The notes below the pieces were generated by a model. The model made no database searches. It was not told the DNA's origin and saw only the letters and a program-made list of their open reading frames with translations. A program made the position numbers and the translations under genes. Shown here piece after piece: positions 30,452-41,600 of a stretch of DNA of 64,000 nucleotides. How positions within the stretch are numbered: position 1 is the first letter of the stretch; each line of letters begins with the position of its first letter. Source of the DNA: Oikopleura dioica (lineage: Eukaryota; Chordata; Appendicularia; Copelata; Oikopleuridae); the NCBI GenBank assembly GCA_907165135.1, contig OU015569.1, positions 11,160,501-11,224,500 of the forward strand, in the 5' to 3' direction.

Positions 30452-32628
30452 ATGATTTATAAAAGAACTTTTTCTCTGCGAGCGATTTGCTCGTGGAGAA
30501 CTTTTTTTGAGCTGCTTTTTGTTATTTTCATCGTCGGAAAATGGAAAGGGTTGAAATCAGAGAACGAATGCGAAGAGCATCATGAGCGTCTTTTGAGCAA
30601 CGATGGGTTGACCTACGACGACGTAAAAGACATTGAAGCGAAAACAAAGTTTCTCTATTTTCAAAGCCTGACGGAACCTGAAGACCTCTGGTTCATCGAC
30701 AACTACCCAAAGGAAATCAACGGGGAGCCAATTCCAAAACAACTTCTCAAAGATGCGGGATTGCTGGCGATTTTCAAGGCGAAATTCAAGCTCATGTTGG
30801 AAGCGAAAATGGATATTCGGCGGCTGCGAGTTGAAAATCCTGATTATCACTTTGATCCGTATTTCTCGGCGATTCTGGCGCAAGAAAAAGAAGTGCGCAG
30901 TAGTTTCGTGTTTTTGACGAAAATGACGATCAACAAGTATCGAGCGAATAAAAAAGAGCTTCCCAGGTGGTCGGTGTTGATGCTAGGCCCGACCAACGAG
31001 CTGTACTCTTCCAAACGGCTCCGATTGCTGGAGAAACTTGACGAAAACGAGAACTACATGATTTGTGAAACGAAAAAAACTATTATCGATTACGCCAGAG
31101 TGAATAAAACTATCGTAGACATGTTAGGTATAAACGTCAGATTTTCCAAAGATAATTGACCTTCATTTTTAGAAAACGGAATCCCCGGTTGGTACATCAA
31201 AAACGATCGTTTACGTTCTTTAATGAATTCTCCTGTGGAAATTTGCGAGGGAGGATTCATCATTTCCACGTCTTTTTTGATCAGATTGGAGTCTTTGGGA
31301 CTGATGATAGCCCCCTTGGCGCACATTCTCGACAGAAAACTGGCAATGACTGGCTGGTGGTTTGAATCGAACGGGCTTTTCGATCCTCTCGCTTTCTGGA
31401 TCTTTAATTTGGCTAATTACGCCAGCATAAGTAACTTTGACGGCTACAGTTTGAAGATGGTCTCGTTCGAGGAATTGGAAGACGCCGAGAAATCCGACAA
31501 TTCCGTTCTTCCCGAGCACTTTGTTGAGCACGAGCATCTCAAAGATAATTTCATTCGTATGAAACCACTCGTCAAAGGTACACAATTCTTCAAAAACCTT
31601 TCTTTTAACAAAAAAGCAAGAACCGACATTCGCGTCCATTGTCGAGCTGCCCGAACACTTCATCAAAAACTCGCCCCAAAAGCCGCTCGATTTCCTGATA
31701 ACCCCGCCGAATGCTTGCTCTGAAAAAATACCGCTCTTGGCTTTGATAAAAACTTCCAACCCAGCTTCTCTCAATCGACATTGGGTTCGTGAAATGTTCA
31801 AAAGTCTGCTCCCGGAAAACCAGTATTACCTTTACTTTCTGATCGGATACGAGATTGAAGAAGTGGAAGTCTTTGAAGGTGGAAAGCCTTTTGGGTGGTC
31901 AGGGACGATGCTCCGAAGATATCATCCCAAATAGAGGTCAGTCTTAAATTTCCAATGATCAAAAAGCATCTCAAATTTAGCACGAGGCAAAAGAACACGG
32001 AGACATTATCCTGGCCGACTTCGCAGACACATACGACAACTTGCCGATCAAGACTCTTTCCGGCTACCAGTTTCTCAAAGACTACTGCAGCAAGAAATAC
32101 GATATCGTTTCTTTTACCGACGATGATACATTCCTCGACTTGCCGAACATCATCAAGTACGCGAAACAGAGCCTTTCGCCGAACGAAGCGCAATTTCGAT
32201 GCTTGAAGGGGAGCAAGATTGAAGCTTCTTCTGCTCCTTACTCGGGCAAGTACTTTGTCTTTCCAGACATTTGGCCGCCTTCGCACATTCCTCCCGCTTA
32301 CTGCAACGGTCAATGCAGCTTACTGACACGAGGAGCTGCTGAGAAAATCATAGAAACAGCGGAAAACACGGCCAGGCATGAATTTAGGCTTGAAGACTTT
32401 TACTTTGCTGGAATTTTGAGGCAAAAAGCGAAAATAACGGACATAAAAGGTGAAAAAAAAAGTGGAAAAAAGGACTTACGAGAAACCGATTCAGGAATAA
32501 CAGTGTATAAAGATGGAAAGGAACACGGCTTTTGCAAGCATCTGGGAGTCCCACTGACGAACGATACACTCACACCTCTTCTTCAACAATATCAAAATGG
32601 AACACTGCGAATACCCTCTGCCGCATAA
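30452..32628 (+). CDS. GT31-type glycosyltransferase (beta-1,3-galactosyltransferase-like) with unknown N-terminal domain
   Basis: Exons 30452-31127, 31173-31577, 31621-31862 and 31981-32628; 656 residues. A short N-terminal hydrophobic stretch (FFELLFVIFIVGKW) marks a type II Golgi membrane protein. The C-terminal 300 residues follow GT31: LALIKTSNPASLNRHWVREM, FLIGYEI, HGDIILADFADTYDNLPIKT, the DxD site in SFTDDDTF, and PPAYCNGQCSLLT before a final RLEDFYFAGI. It would transfer a sugar to glycoproteins or lipids in the Golgi lumen. Residues 30-370 match nothing I know and make the protein about twice the usual length. The third intron (31863-31980) is my choice by phase. Confidence 0.75.
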
Positions 32629-33201
32629 TTCTGTAAAACACTAGAAATAAATATTCAAATAAATGATCTCCGGCGTTGATTGATCCTCAATTAATTAGCT
32701 CCATAGTTAATTTGAGTTAATTAAAAAGAAAATATGCGTGAAATCACGAGAAAAAACTAAAAGTTTAAGCTTATTAGTAATAATTAGTAATAACTCAAAT
32801 TCAAATTTTTGATCGAAAATTGCAGTACTCGTTGTTGTCTCCACAAAGCTTATCATACAGTATGATTCATACTTAGTAGTACTATCAACTTCCATCAGAG
32901 TATCCGACATCTGTCGAGAAAAGTTTGGACAAAACTGATGAGTAATGAAGCCTTGCAACCCAACTGACGAATCAGACCGATTTGTTCTTCATTTCGAGAT
33001 TTCCACTTTTTGTATTTCGAGAATTTACTTTTTCGCATCAGCAAATTTCAAAATTTTCTCCATTTGAAAAGACGCGTAGAAAATGACATCATTCTTTTTG
33101 TGAAATTCGGTTTTTATTTACTGTGAAATTGTGGTTTTCACTCTACTTTATTTTCCCCAGATCTTGTTTTTTTTTAATTTTAGAGAAAGAAATAGCCAAA
33201 A
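32629..33201. other. AT-rich spacer
   Basis: No supported exon; contains AATAAA signals just after the GT31 stop. Confidence 0.45.
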
Positions 33202-33921
33202 ATGCGTCTTCGCAGTAAAACGAGAGATTTGGCGAACGAAGTCGGCGAAAACCAAGAGATCCTGAAACGAGTCTTCGCCAAGTTGGAATTGACTGAACTA
33301 GTAAAGGTAACAAATGCAAATATGATTTTAGTCTTTTGTCTTAAACTGAATCGAACCGCTGTTACAATTATTTTTAGTGTTCATGGGTCTGCAAGACATG
33401 GAAGCGAGAGATCGAAGTGAACTTCAAACAAGTGGGCGAATACATTGCCAAGAGAGCGGAAATCGTCGGCTCATTTGGTGAGTTTGCCGCACTTAATGGA
33501 CTCGGTCATTACCGCGGTATCGACACCGGAGAAGTCCGAAATGTGCATCATCGAGCCGAACTGCTACGAGTACTTCGAGCAATGGAAGCTGGCTTCACGA
33601 AATTCAATTTGAAGGTATGGAAATTTTTCTCAAAAGTAATATTTATCGAAACCTTAGTTTTCCAACTTTGGTTACTTTGATATTCGGGAAAATGGATGGC
33701 GAATGCAATATCGTTTTTTCTGGCTTTTTGGTTCGTCAGTCATCTTGCGACTCACTTACAATGGAAATCCGGTTGAATTCGAAGCTGACGTGGACGCTCT
33801 TGCAGGCGAGGGGATTTGCAAGCGGGCGAAGAAGTTGCGACCGTATCGAAATGGAATAGTGCTCTTCGCTGTAAGCCCTAAGTCAATGTTTGTCCGTTGG
33901 AATATTACATTGAAAAAATAA
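33202..33921 (+). CDS. F-box protein, 201 aa
   Basis: Exons 33202-33306, 33378-33614, 33658-33921. Residues about 15-50 read EILKRVFAKLELTELVK joined to CSWVCKTWKREIEVNF, a recognisable F-box, so the product should recruit a target to an SCF ubiquitin ligase through SKP1. The remainder (MQYRFFWLFGSSVILRLTYN, ending RWNITLKK) has beta-rich character and no repeats I recognise. The start is the first ATG after a T-rich leader with an AG that could be a trans-splice acceptor. Confidence 0.72.
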
Positions 33922-34084
33922 TCCTGCACATTTACTAAAAACTGAAATAAAAAAGCACTAAACTAGATCGCTTCTTTTGTTTTTTCTTTGCACGATAAAT
34001 TTATACCGGTACATTGAAAAGGCCAGAGCAAGTTAAGGATATATAATTTATATTAATTTATATTGTAAATTAGACGAGAATTAA

Positions 34085-34172
34085 ATTGACGGTTGTAAGC
34101 GGTCATGTGGGTATTTATACCAACGTTCAGTGATTTCTCTGTCCGAATGCGGGTATAAATACCCATGTTCAA
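34085..34172. repeat. palindromic GGGTATAAATACCC repeats, left flank of the retrotransposon
   Basis: GTCATGTGGGTATTTATACC and GCGGGTATAAATACCCATG at about 34112-34168. The same motif recurs as three units at 43974-44073, and GCGGTCATGTGGGTA occurs in inverse at both outer edges, so the LTR element seems to have landed inside one palindromic element. Confidence 0.55.
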
Positions 34173-34272
34173 TAAATGAAATTTTGTTTGAACGGTGGTA
34201 TATCAAACAACTTGCTCTAGAAACATAACGTATAACCTCAAAAAGACAAGTCCAGCATTAAGGGCGTAGGAC

Positions 34273-34744
34273 TGTTATAGTATGACTATAACGTATGACT
34301 GTTTTACTGCTTAGCATTTCTGCTACTGATCACTGTACGCGCCCAACGCGCGGCGACCTTTCCCTTTTCCCTTTTATGTCTATTGTTCACTACACCGCCA
34401 ATAATTTCGGCTGCTCCGCCGATATTCTCGCGCGGCGCTCCGATATTCTCGGAAAGGCCGAGAATATCCGCGGACGCTCTCCCAATATTCTTGGGCACTG
34501 CTCTGATATTCTCCAATAGGCCGAGAATATCCCCGTAGAAAAGTGATCACTATATAAGGAGAACACCCTCCATCAAATCAGTAACGTTCTCAGGGGTCAC
34601 TTTGAGCAAGACCTACGGCTTTATGCCTAGAGATTACTGTACTGAGACTGTGCTAGCGCTCGTCGCAGAATAAATCGGAAACGCTTATTAGCTTTTTACT
34701 ACAATTGTAGTGTGTCTTTATTTCACGCAAGCCATACTACAACA
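34273..34744 (+). repeat. 5' LTR
   Basis: 472 bp. U3 holds several GATATTCTC strings and their inverse GAGAATATC, a TATATAA box near 34552, and AGAATAAA near 34668 as a polyadenylation signal. Confidence 0.92.
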
Positions 34745-34758
34745 TTGGTGTCAGAAGT
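34745..34758 (+). promoter_or_regulatory. primer-binding site
   Basis: TTGGTGTCAGAAG directly follows the LTR. TGGTGTCAGAAG is complementary to a CTTCTGACACCA 3' end, as in leucine tRNAs. Confidence 0.6.
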
Positions 34759-35632
34759 ATAAAGAAACCCAGCCTCAGAGAAAAACACAAGAAGTATTCC
34801 GAAACCACACGCTTACCAGCTGCTACCTCCCTTGCGATCAAAGATGACACTTGTTAAGGTAAGGATAAATGGGTTATTAAGGGTATAGAGCCAGGGATTT
34901 TCACAGAAAGCGGAGCTTGCATCCTTAAGGGCAGCCACCGATAGGAAACCCTTTAGGCAACAATATGAAGTTTTTTTGAAAAGTATTCTTAAAAATAATC
35001 TTAAGGGTATACCTAGGCTTAACAAACTAGAATTGTTTTCCTGCGGTTTTCAGGTTGCAATAGAGAAAATTGTAGTTCGGATATTTTGTTCAGAATTTCA
35101 TGAGGATTTAAAGAAAAAATGTACCCAGATTTAATATTTGAGACTTGGCAAAAAGTGATGACTACACCCTTAAGATAAAATAGAAAGGGCAATTTTGAAT
35201 AATTTTTGATAAAGAGGGCATTGATAACTTATTTTTTTGAATCTAACCAATAATAAATATGGAATTTATAACATGAAAATTTCTATTTCAAAAACGATTA
35301 AAATCACTTAATAATCTTTTTCTCAATATTTTCTCTTTCAAGGAGCTGGAAAATACGCGAAAAATAGTGCGACTGATCACAAGAGAGACAAAATGCAGAA
35401 TGACGCCCAATTTCAAAAGCGAAAATTTAGGCGCTGAATGCATTAATATTAAAGGGCGAGCGCGTGCTCTGAATGGCTCCCATCACCTTTATTGACTTAG
35501 GCATCCAATCAGACGATAGAAGAAATAAATTATTCAGGAAGTGCACACCCTCTCAAAATCACCCTCTTTCAAAAAGGTAAGACTAACTTGTCTTCGAAAA
35601 TTGAAAATTTTCAATTTTTTGATATCGAGCAA
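34759..35632 (+). other. long 5' leader of the retrotransposon
   Basis: About 870 bp without a good frame. AAAAGGTAAGA near 35575 is a strong splice-donor match, which would allow spliced subgenomic mRNAs. Confidence 0.4.
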
Positions 35633-37024
35633 ATGCCAATCAAATCAAAACAAATCCTTTACTATTTTGAAGATGGCACCGAAAAAGAAATGGTTTACCG
35701 CTATGTCCTTCCACGAGTCCTGTCAATATATCCACCAACCGAACATATACAGAAACCAGAGAAATGGCAAATAATTTTCGACATGATTGCGATTATTGAA
35801 GAAATCCGTAGAGACGCGACGGAATTCATAGCCACGCAAAACTTCTCCGTCGGACAATCAGAAGCTCTTTACAATCATTGGTTAATGTGCCAGTCAAGGA
35901 AAAAAAGAGACCAAAAGGAGCAATTAATTCTCTGGATCTGCAAAGCAACATTTGTGTGCGACGTTTGGAAATCAAAACATGGAAATATAACGGGAATCGG
36001 GACACAAGTGCGCGTTGCGTTTGATAAAATGTTCAATGGACAGCAAGAATTTTGGAGAAACTTCTTAAAGATCAAGACCAACTCCGAGATGAGAATTGCC
36101 AAAATAAAGATGGAAGAATTCGTGAGGAAAATTGAACATTCTTTCCATGAAGGAAGATCAACAACTTCTCAAGGATTTTCTGAGGGAAGGGATCCTAGAA
36201 ATTGGCAGGCTGAAACAGGCATGGTGTCGACGAGTCAAGATCCGGGACATTCTGTGAGAAACGAGAAAAGGGCACAACAAGTGATGGAGATAAATAAACC
36301 TCTAGTTCTCAATTTGCGATTTCAAGAGGTGTATTACGGATCGTTGAACAACAATGTCTCAGCTGTCGATGAAAGACACCTTCCGATTATTACCAAACAT
36401 CACAGTCAACAATCAAGCCTGCAGACAGAGAACCAACAACTGATGAATCAGACTGGAAACGGCGGAATTCAGCCAAGCCAACAAGCTTTCGACTCAACTG
36501 ATGCGACCGGCCCACCAGCTAAACGGCGAAAAATTGTCGGCGACAGTGACTCTTTCTTCATGGCAAATAATACTGGCGAGAAAATTAAAGCTGACGAATT
36601 GCCTGATAACGTTGACAAAATTTTGAATTCAGATGGTAGCCAGGAAAATTCTTCCGGAAATATGCATGAAGGGACACACACGCTGGAACCAAGCAATCAG
36701 CTACAGTCAGCAACTACTGACCAAGAAACTCATCGACAAACCAAAAGAGCGAGAACTCTTTCAGAGCAAGGATCAACAAATAATGACATGAACATTATTC
36801 TACCAAATCAAAGTGCCGAATCATGGAATAATAACAAGAGTATTCAACCAGATAAACGACCAACAAACGAAATTGGAGAGCCTTATCAAAACGATTCCAA
36901 CAATTTAGAACCTCCTTTGCCGTGCCTCGATGCAGACACCGACTTTGAATCTTTTTTTGCTCAACTTGAGGCGGACAATGTCAAGAAGTTCGATGAAACT
37001 TTCACCTACAACGGGAAGAATTAA
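35633..37024 (+). CDS. retrotransposon ORF1, extra protein upstream of gag
   Basis: About 463 residues from the first ATG at 35633; the frame is open from 35588. N-terminal third looks folded (ILYYFEDGTEKEMVYRYVLP, QLILWICKATFVCDVWK), the rest is Gln/Asn/Ser-rich and probably disordered, with an NLS-like PPAKRRKIV and an acidic end. No retroviral motif is recognised. Its place between leader and gag is unusual for Ty3/gypsy; it could be an accessory, capsid-like or host-derived protein. Confidence 0.65.
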   Translation: MPIKSKQILYYFEDGTEKEMVYRYVLPRVLSIYPPTEHIQKPEKWQIIFDMIAIIEEIRRDATEFIATQNFSVGQSEALYNHWLMCQSRKKRDQKEQLILWICKATFVCDVWKSKHGNITGIGTQVRVAFDKMFNGQQEFWRNFLKIKTNSEMRIAKIKMEEFVRKIEHSFHEGRSTTSQGFSEGRDPRNWQAETGMVSTSQDPGHSVRNEKRAQQVMEINKPLVLNLRFQEVYYGSLNNNVSAVDERHLPIITKHHSQQSSLQTENQQLMNQTGNGGIQPSQQAFDSTDATGPPAKRRKIVGDSDSFFMANNTGEKIKADELPDNVDKILNSDGSQENSSGNMHEGTHTLEPSNQLQSATTDQETHRQTKRARTLSEQGSTNNDMNIILPNQSAESWNNNKSIQPDKRPTNEIGEPYQNDSNNLEPPLPCLDADTDFESFFAQLEADNVKKFDETFTYNGKN

Positions 37025-37181
37025 ATCTCGCATTGCGAAAATTATTTCACTAATGACAGAATTTCTTTTACTGGAGTTCACCTCTCACTTCTCCTTAACT
37101 GTCTAGTCTGTTCGGGCATAAAAGACACTTAGCTTATCGAATTAAAATTTGTATGCTTTTAGACAAACGCAAATCTTTACA

Positions 37182-38657
37182 ATGAAACTTATCAAAATCA
37201 ACACAACACAAGCGAACGGAATTCCGAATAAAATCGCGATTCACGTGACCAAAGAAGATCTTGAAAGAGATCTTCAGCTGGCGGCGAAAGAAGCAGATTG
37301 TCCCGACACGTTCGTCTTGATAGCAGAAAGCTCAACAGGTATAGTTCAGAGACTTGGTGAGAACGAAGAGAAGCTACGCAAGTCAAGAACAAAAGCAGAA
37401 AGGATCTTGCGAGAAGACTTGGATGAAGCGATTTTCATCGAGGAGGATTATGCAACACGATCAAACATACTCATCGAAAACCAAGAGCAGACCAAGACAA
37501 ACAACATCTCAGAAGAAAAACGTGAAGGCGCAAGGCACGATAGACTCGAGAACCTTGAGAAAACCGTCAACGCGATCCAAAATGAGCTTCGAAATCTGCG
37601 AAAGCAAGGAGAGATGATTCTTACAGAGAGAGAGATGCAGATAAGCGCATTGAAAGTGATGGAAAAAGCCATGAACGATCTCAAAGAATACTTCGCAATG
37701 AAGAACTCGATGAGTGACAGCGAGGAAAACACTGAAGGAAATCAGAGGAATATCGCACACCTTCTAAATGAACAAGCAAAGGCGAGAGGAGAAGAAAGGA
37801 AAAGATTTGAGAAGGCGGAAGTCAAAAAATTTTTCGCGAATCCCGCAAAATTCAATATGGTATCCTGGACTGACGACGAAGACCTTACATTTGACGAGCA
37901 TTTAGCCAGAAACCGGATTGCTATACGAAACGCTCGAGAATCAGGACTTGCTGACAGCCAGTTAATCAATCTTTTTCTTCTTACGCTGAGACCAAGAGAC
38001 CACTACCTAGACGAGGTGGTTGGGGTGAAAGATCGTAAAGACTTCAAGACGTTCGTCAAAGCCCTTGGACGATATTTCAATGGATCCTCGTCAACCAGTA
38101 TGAACAAAGTTATAACGGCAAGAAGAAAACCGAATGAGAAACTTATCGAATTTTTCGTCCGATTACGATCCATGTATGAAATGACCGGAAGAGACCCTAG
38201 CAAAGGGGAGACACCAAACCTCTTTTACACGATCCTGCTGAACAATGCAACGATAGTTCAGAAGACCGAACTATTAAGGGACTTAGATGTTGAAAGAAGA
38301 AAAACAGCAATAACGTTAGAAGATCTTCAAAACGCAGTTTTGAAGGCCCAAACGGTGGATGATGAAAGCTTGGACGTAAACACCAATCATCGTGTGTACA
38401 ACATCGAGGATCAGCAAAGACAAAGAGGTTATGAAAAACGGAACGAAATGCCAAGATCAAGCTTCAGAAAGCCGATTGACAAATCAAACGCAGTCTGTTA
38501 CAACTGCGACTCTAAAGGGCACATGTGGCGTGACTGCCAAGAGCCCTTAAAGAAAAGATTTGTCCGAATAAAAGAAAGAACAAACCAACAACAAGGATAT
38601 CCGAGAGAGCCTAGAACCCCTCGAGGGACAGGCTATCGAGCGAACAAAAGCACCTAA
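37182..38657 (+). CDS. gag: gag polyprotein with CCHC zinc knuckle
   Basis: Begins at the first ATG (37182), just after a T-rich AG that could be a splice acceptor. Residues about 60-185 form a coiled coil (ERDLQLAAKEAD, LEKTVNAIQNELRNLRKQ). A capsid-like region follows (FNMVSWTDDEDLTFDEHL, FLLTLRPRDHYLDEVV, PNEKLIEFFVRLRSMYEM), then a single zinc knuckle CYNCDSKGHMWRDC with C-x2-C-x4-H-x4-C spacing for RNA packaging. It stops 25 bp before pol, which is in another frame with its own ATG, so pol is not reached by simple readthrough. Confidence 0.85.
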   Translation: MKLIKINTTQANGIPNKIAIHVTKEDLERDLQLAAKEADCPDTFVLIAESSTGIVQRLGENEEKLRKSRTKAERILREDLDEAIFIEEDYATRSNILIENQEQTKTNNISEEKREGARHDRLENLEKTVNAIQNELRNLRKQGEMILTEREMQISALKVMEKAMNDLKEYFAMKNSMSDSEENTEGNQRNIAHLLNEQAKARGEERKRFEKAEVKKFFANPAKFNMVSWTDDEDLTFDEHLARNRIAIRNARESGLADSQLINLFLLTLRPRDHYLDEVVGVKDRKDFKTFVKALGRYFNGSSSTSMNKVITARRKPNEKLIEFFVRLRSMYEMTGRDPSKGETPNLFYTILLNNATIVQKTELLRDLDVERRKTAITLEDLQNAVLKAQTVDDESLDVNTNHRVYNIEDQQRQRGYEKRNEMPRSSFRKPIDKSNAVCYNCDSKGHMWRDCQEPLKKRFVRIKERTNQQQGYPREPRTPRGTGYRANKST

Positions 38658-38682
38658 GCCAGCTGCGAATCGGCTTAGAAAT

Positions 38683-41600
38683 ATGGAAACGAAAACGGAA
38701 CCGGAACCGACTAAGAAAAAACCTTATCAAACACTTATTGTGTACGCCAATGTCAAGGCGAAAGCCCGCAATGGCGTCAAACAAGACGTATTGACTTTAC
38801 TCGATACAGGCGCAACCTACAGTTGCGCAAGCCTTGATTTCGCCGAAAGTCTTGAAAAGAACGGCTCCAAAATCATTAAAGAACGAACTCGTAGGGCTCA
38901 TCCAATCGCAGCTAAGGGAGGTAAAATGGAAATCGTCTATGACATTATACTGGATGTCACAATCAAAAGCTATCCTGATATTGTCTTCCCTTCAGTTCGC
39001 GTCAGTATTATACCTGGCCTTCGCGCGAAATTAATACTTGGATGTGACAGTCTCCAGAACCATACACTGCAGATAAATAGCAATTCTGCACTGATTGATG
39101 GTAGACCAGTGCAACTCGCGAGACAGAGGAACACAGTAACACTGAAAGTATTGGAGGCAAATGCTTCAAAGGGCTTCAATACCCTGAAACTTGCTGCCGA
39201 AGACCTTGCAGAAGAGAAGCAGCCCTCTAACCGAGTTTTACTCACCTTAGAATCCAGCTCATCGCCTGGTGTGCCGGACGTGTCTATGATCATGAAGTCA
39301 AGTGAGTTGAAAGCCGATTTCTTGATCACATACCCGGGCCCACCGACCACAGTACCGAAGATTTTCCTGGCCAGAATTGACTCGGTACCGGAAAACTCAG
39401 AAACCGAAACTCCTAGGGGATTGTCGGCTGATGATATCAATGATATTATATCAAAAACAGAGCTGAGCCCACAAGGCCAAGAGAAGCTGAAAGTCATTCT
39501 CGAGAAGCATTCCTGCTCATTCTCGAAGAAGAAGACCGACGTTGGAATATATAAAGGACCTAAAGTTAAACTGCAGTTACTTGACCCAAGACTCCCTGGA
39601 GCCTGGGTCCGACCGAAGAGAATACCCATCAGCCAGCAAGACTGGCTAAGAAAAGAACTTGACGCAATGCAGAAAGCTGGAATCATCGAAAAAGCTAAAG
39701 GAAGCCAATACAACGCAACACTTCAACTAGTCAAAACGACGACAGGAGAACATACCGTTTGTGTAGACATGCACTCGCTCAATCTCAGAATAGCTGGAAA
39801 TGACCGTCTTCAGGACGAACCGAAAGAGACCTTGGAAAAGCTGGAAGAAGCATCGTTCTTCAGCAAAATTGAGATTCAGCAGCCTTTTCTCCACATGAGC
39901 TTATGTGAGGAAAGCAGACCACTAACAGCATTCAGTGCACTTGACCAACAGTATCAATTCAAACGTATTCCACCAGGATTGAAGATTGCTCCCAATGTCT
40001 ACCAAATGGCATTAAATGAAACACTTGGAAACGTCATAAGTGATAGCTGTTTAGTTACTCTGAATGAGATCCTTGTGATCGACAAATCGGAAGAAGAGCA
40101 TCTTAGTGCTGTCGAGGAGGCGATTGATCGACTTACAAGCGCTGGATTCATTCTCGATCCGGAAAAATGCCTCTTCGCACGAAAGAGCATAAGCTTTCTT
40201 GGATACAGAATAACCCCTTCAGGATACTCCTCCGAGCATGACAACCTAGCTTCAATCAGAGATTATCCGGCTCCAACAAACAAGAGAGCTCTTCGTCGAT
40301 TCATCGGGATGTGCTCATACTACAGCTCGCTTATTCCAAGACTTAACTTTAAATTGGCGCCTTTATACAAAATGAGTGGAACAAAATCAGTTTATGACTG
40401 GGAAAATGAACATCAGAATGTGTTTGATGAGATAAAAGCAGCGATTCTACAACAGAATAAACTCGCCTTCCCATCACGTGATCCCGATTCGCAACTTATG
40501 GTAACAAGCGATGCGAGTCTCACGGGATACGGAGGAATGATAAGCCAGAAAATCGGCGACGAGCCTGAACGTCCACTTGGATACTGTAGTGGATTTTTCA
40601 AAGATTCACAACTGAAGTGGCCGATTCATGAGAAAGAAATGTATGCCTTCATCAAAACACTCGAAAATTTTCACCATCATTGCTACGGAAAATCATTTCT
40701 TTGGAGAACAGACAGTCGATGTCTTGCATTCATCTGCTCGGAAAATAAAACCGGACAGACAAAACGACCATCAGCAAAGAAAGCGCGGTGGCTCCAAAAA
40801 TTGAGCGAATACGATTTCGCGATCAAACATTTGGATGGAAAATCACGTGAAATGAGCGTTTGTGATAGCCTTAGCCGACTTGATCCACCTGAAGTTGTCA
40901 ACCATATCGATCATGCAACGGAAACCAAATTCAGAAGCCTTCATAAGGCGATACCAACATGGATCAAGCTCAAAGGAATCTCTAAAGCGGAGCTACGCGA
41001 ATGTCAAGACAAAGATGAGTCTCTTCTGAAATTCAAACACGACTGGAAACCATTGAAAGGAAAATATAAGCTCAAACTTGCTGAAGACGGAATCTTCATC
41101 TTGGTAGGGAAAGTTGATCGGATACCAATACCAATGGAGTTACAGAAGAGAATCATTTCAGCTTACCATCTTCCACAACACGCGCGAGTAACAAATATGA
41201 TCGAAGCAATGAGGAAATCTGGAATCTTGTTCCCTGGAATGTCACGTAAAACAAAAGACTACATCAAACAATGCCCAGCTTGTATTACGATGGCAGCGTT
41301 GGAGAAACCCAAAATTTTACCAGTAGCAGCTCCGAAAGAACAACATCCATACATGACCGTAACCATCGACCTTCTCGGACCCCTGCCATCGACTCCAACA
41401 CGCAAGAAATACATATTGGCGGCAATATGCAATCTGACTCGCTGGATAGAGCTCAGGCCCATCGTGGATAAATCAGCACCTCATGTTGCTAAAGCAATAA
41501 TCGATATATTTTTCCTAAGAGGACCACCACGGGCAGTTTCTTGCGACAATGGAAAAGAATTCTCCAACAGCATCCTAAAAGAACTACTTACGTCCTTTGG

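Noticed and set aside
34295-34519. Open frames in both LTRs
   Set aside because: Arise from the GC-rich palindromic U3; same in both LTRs and without coding character.
38970-39713. Minus-strand frame of 247 codons within pol
   Set aside because: Shadow of the pol frame, no independent features.
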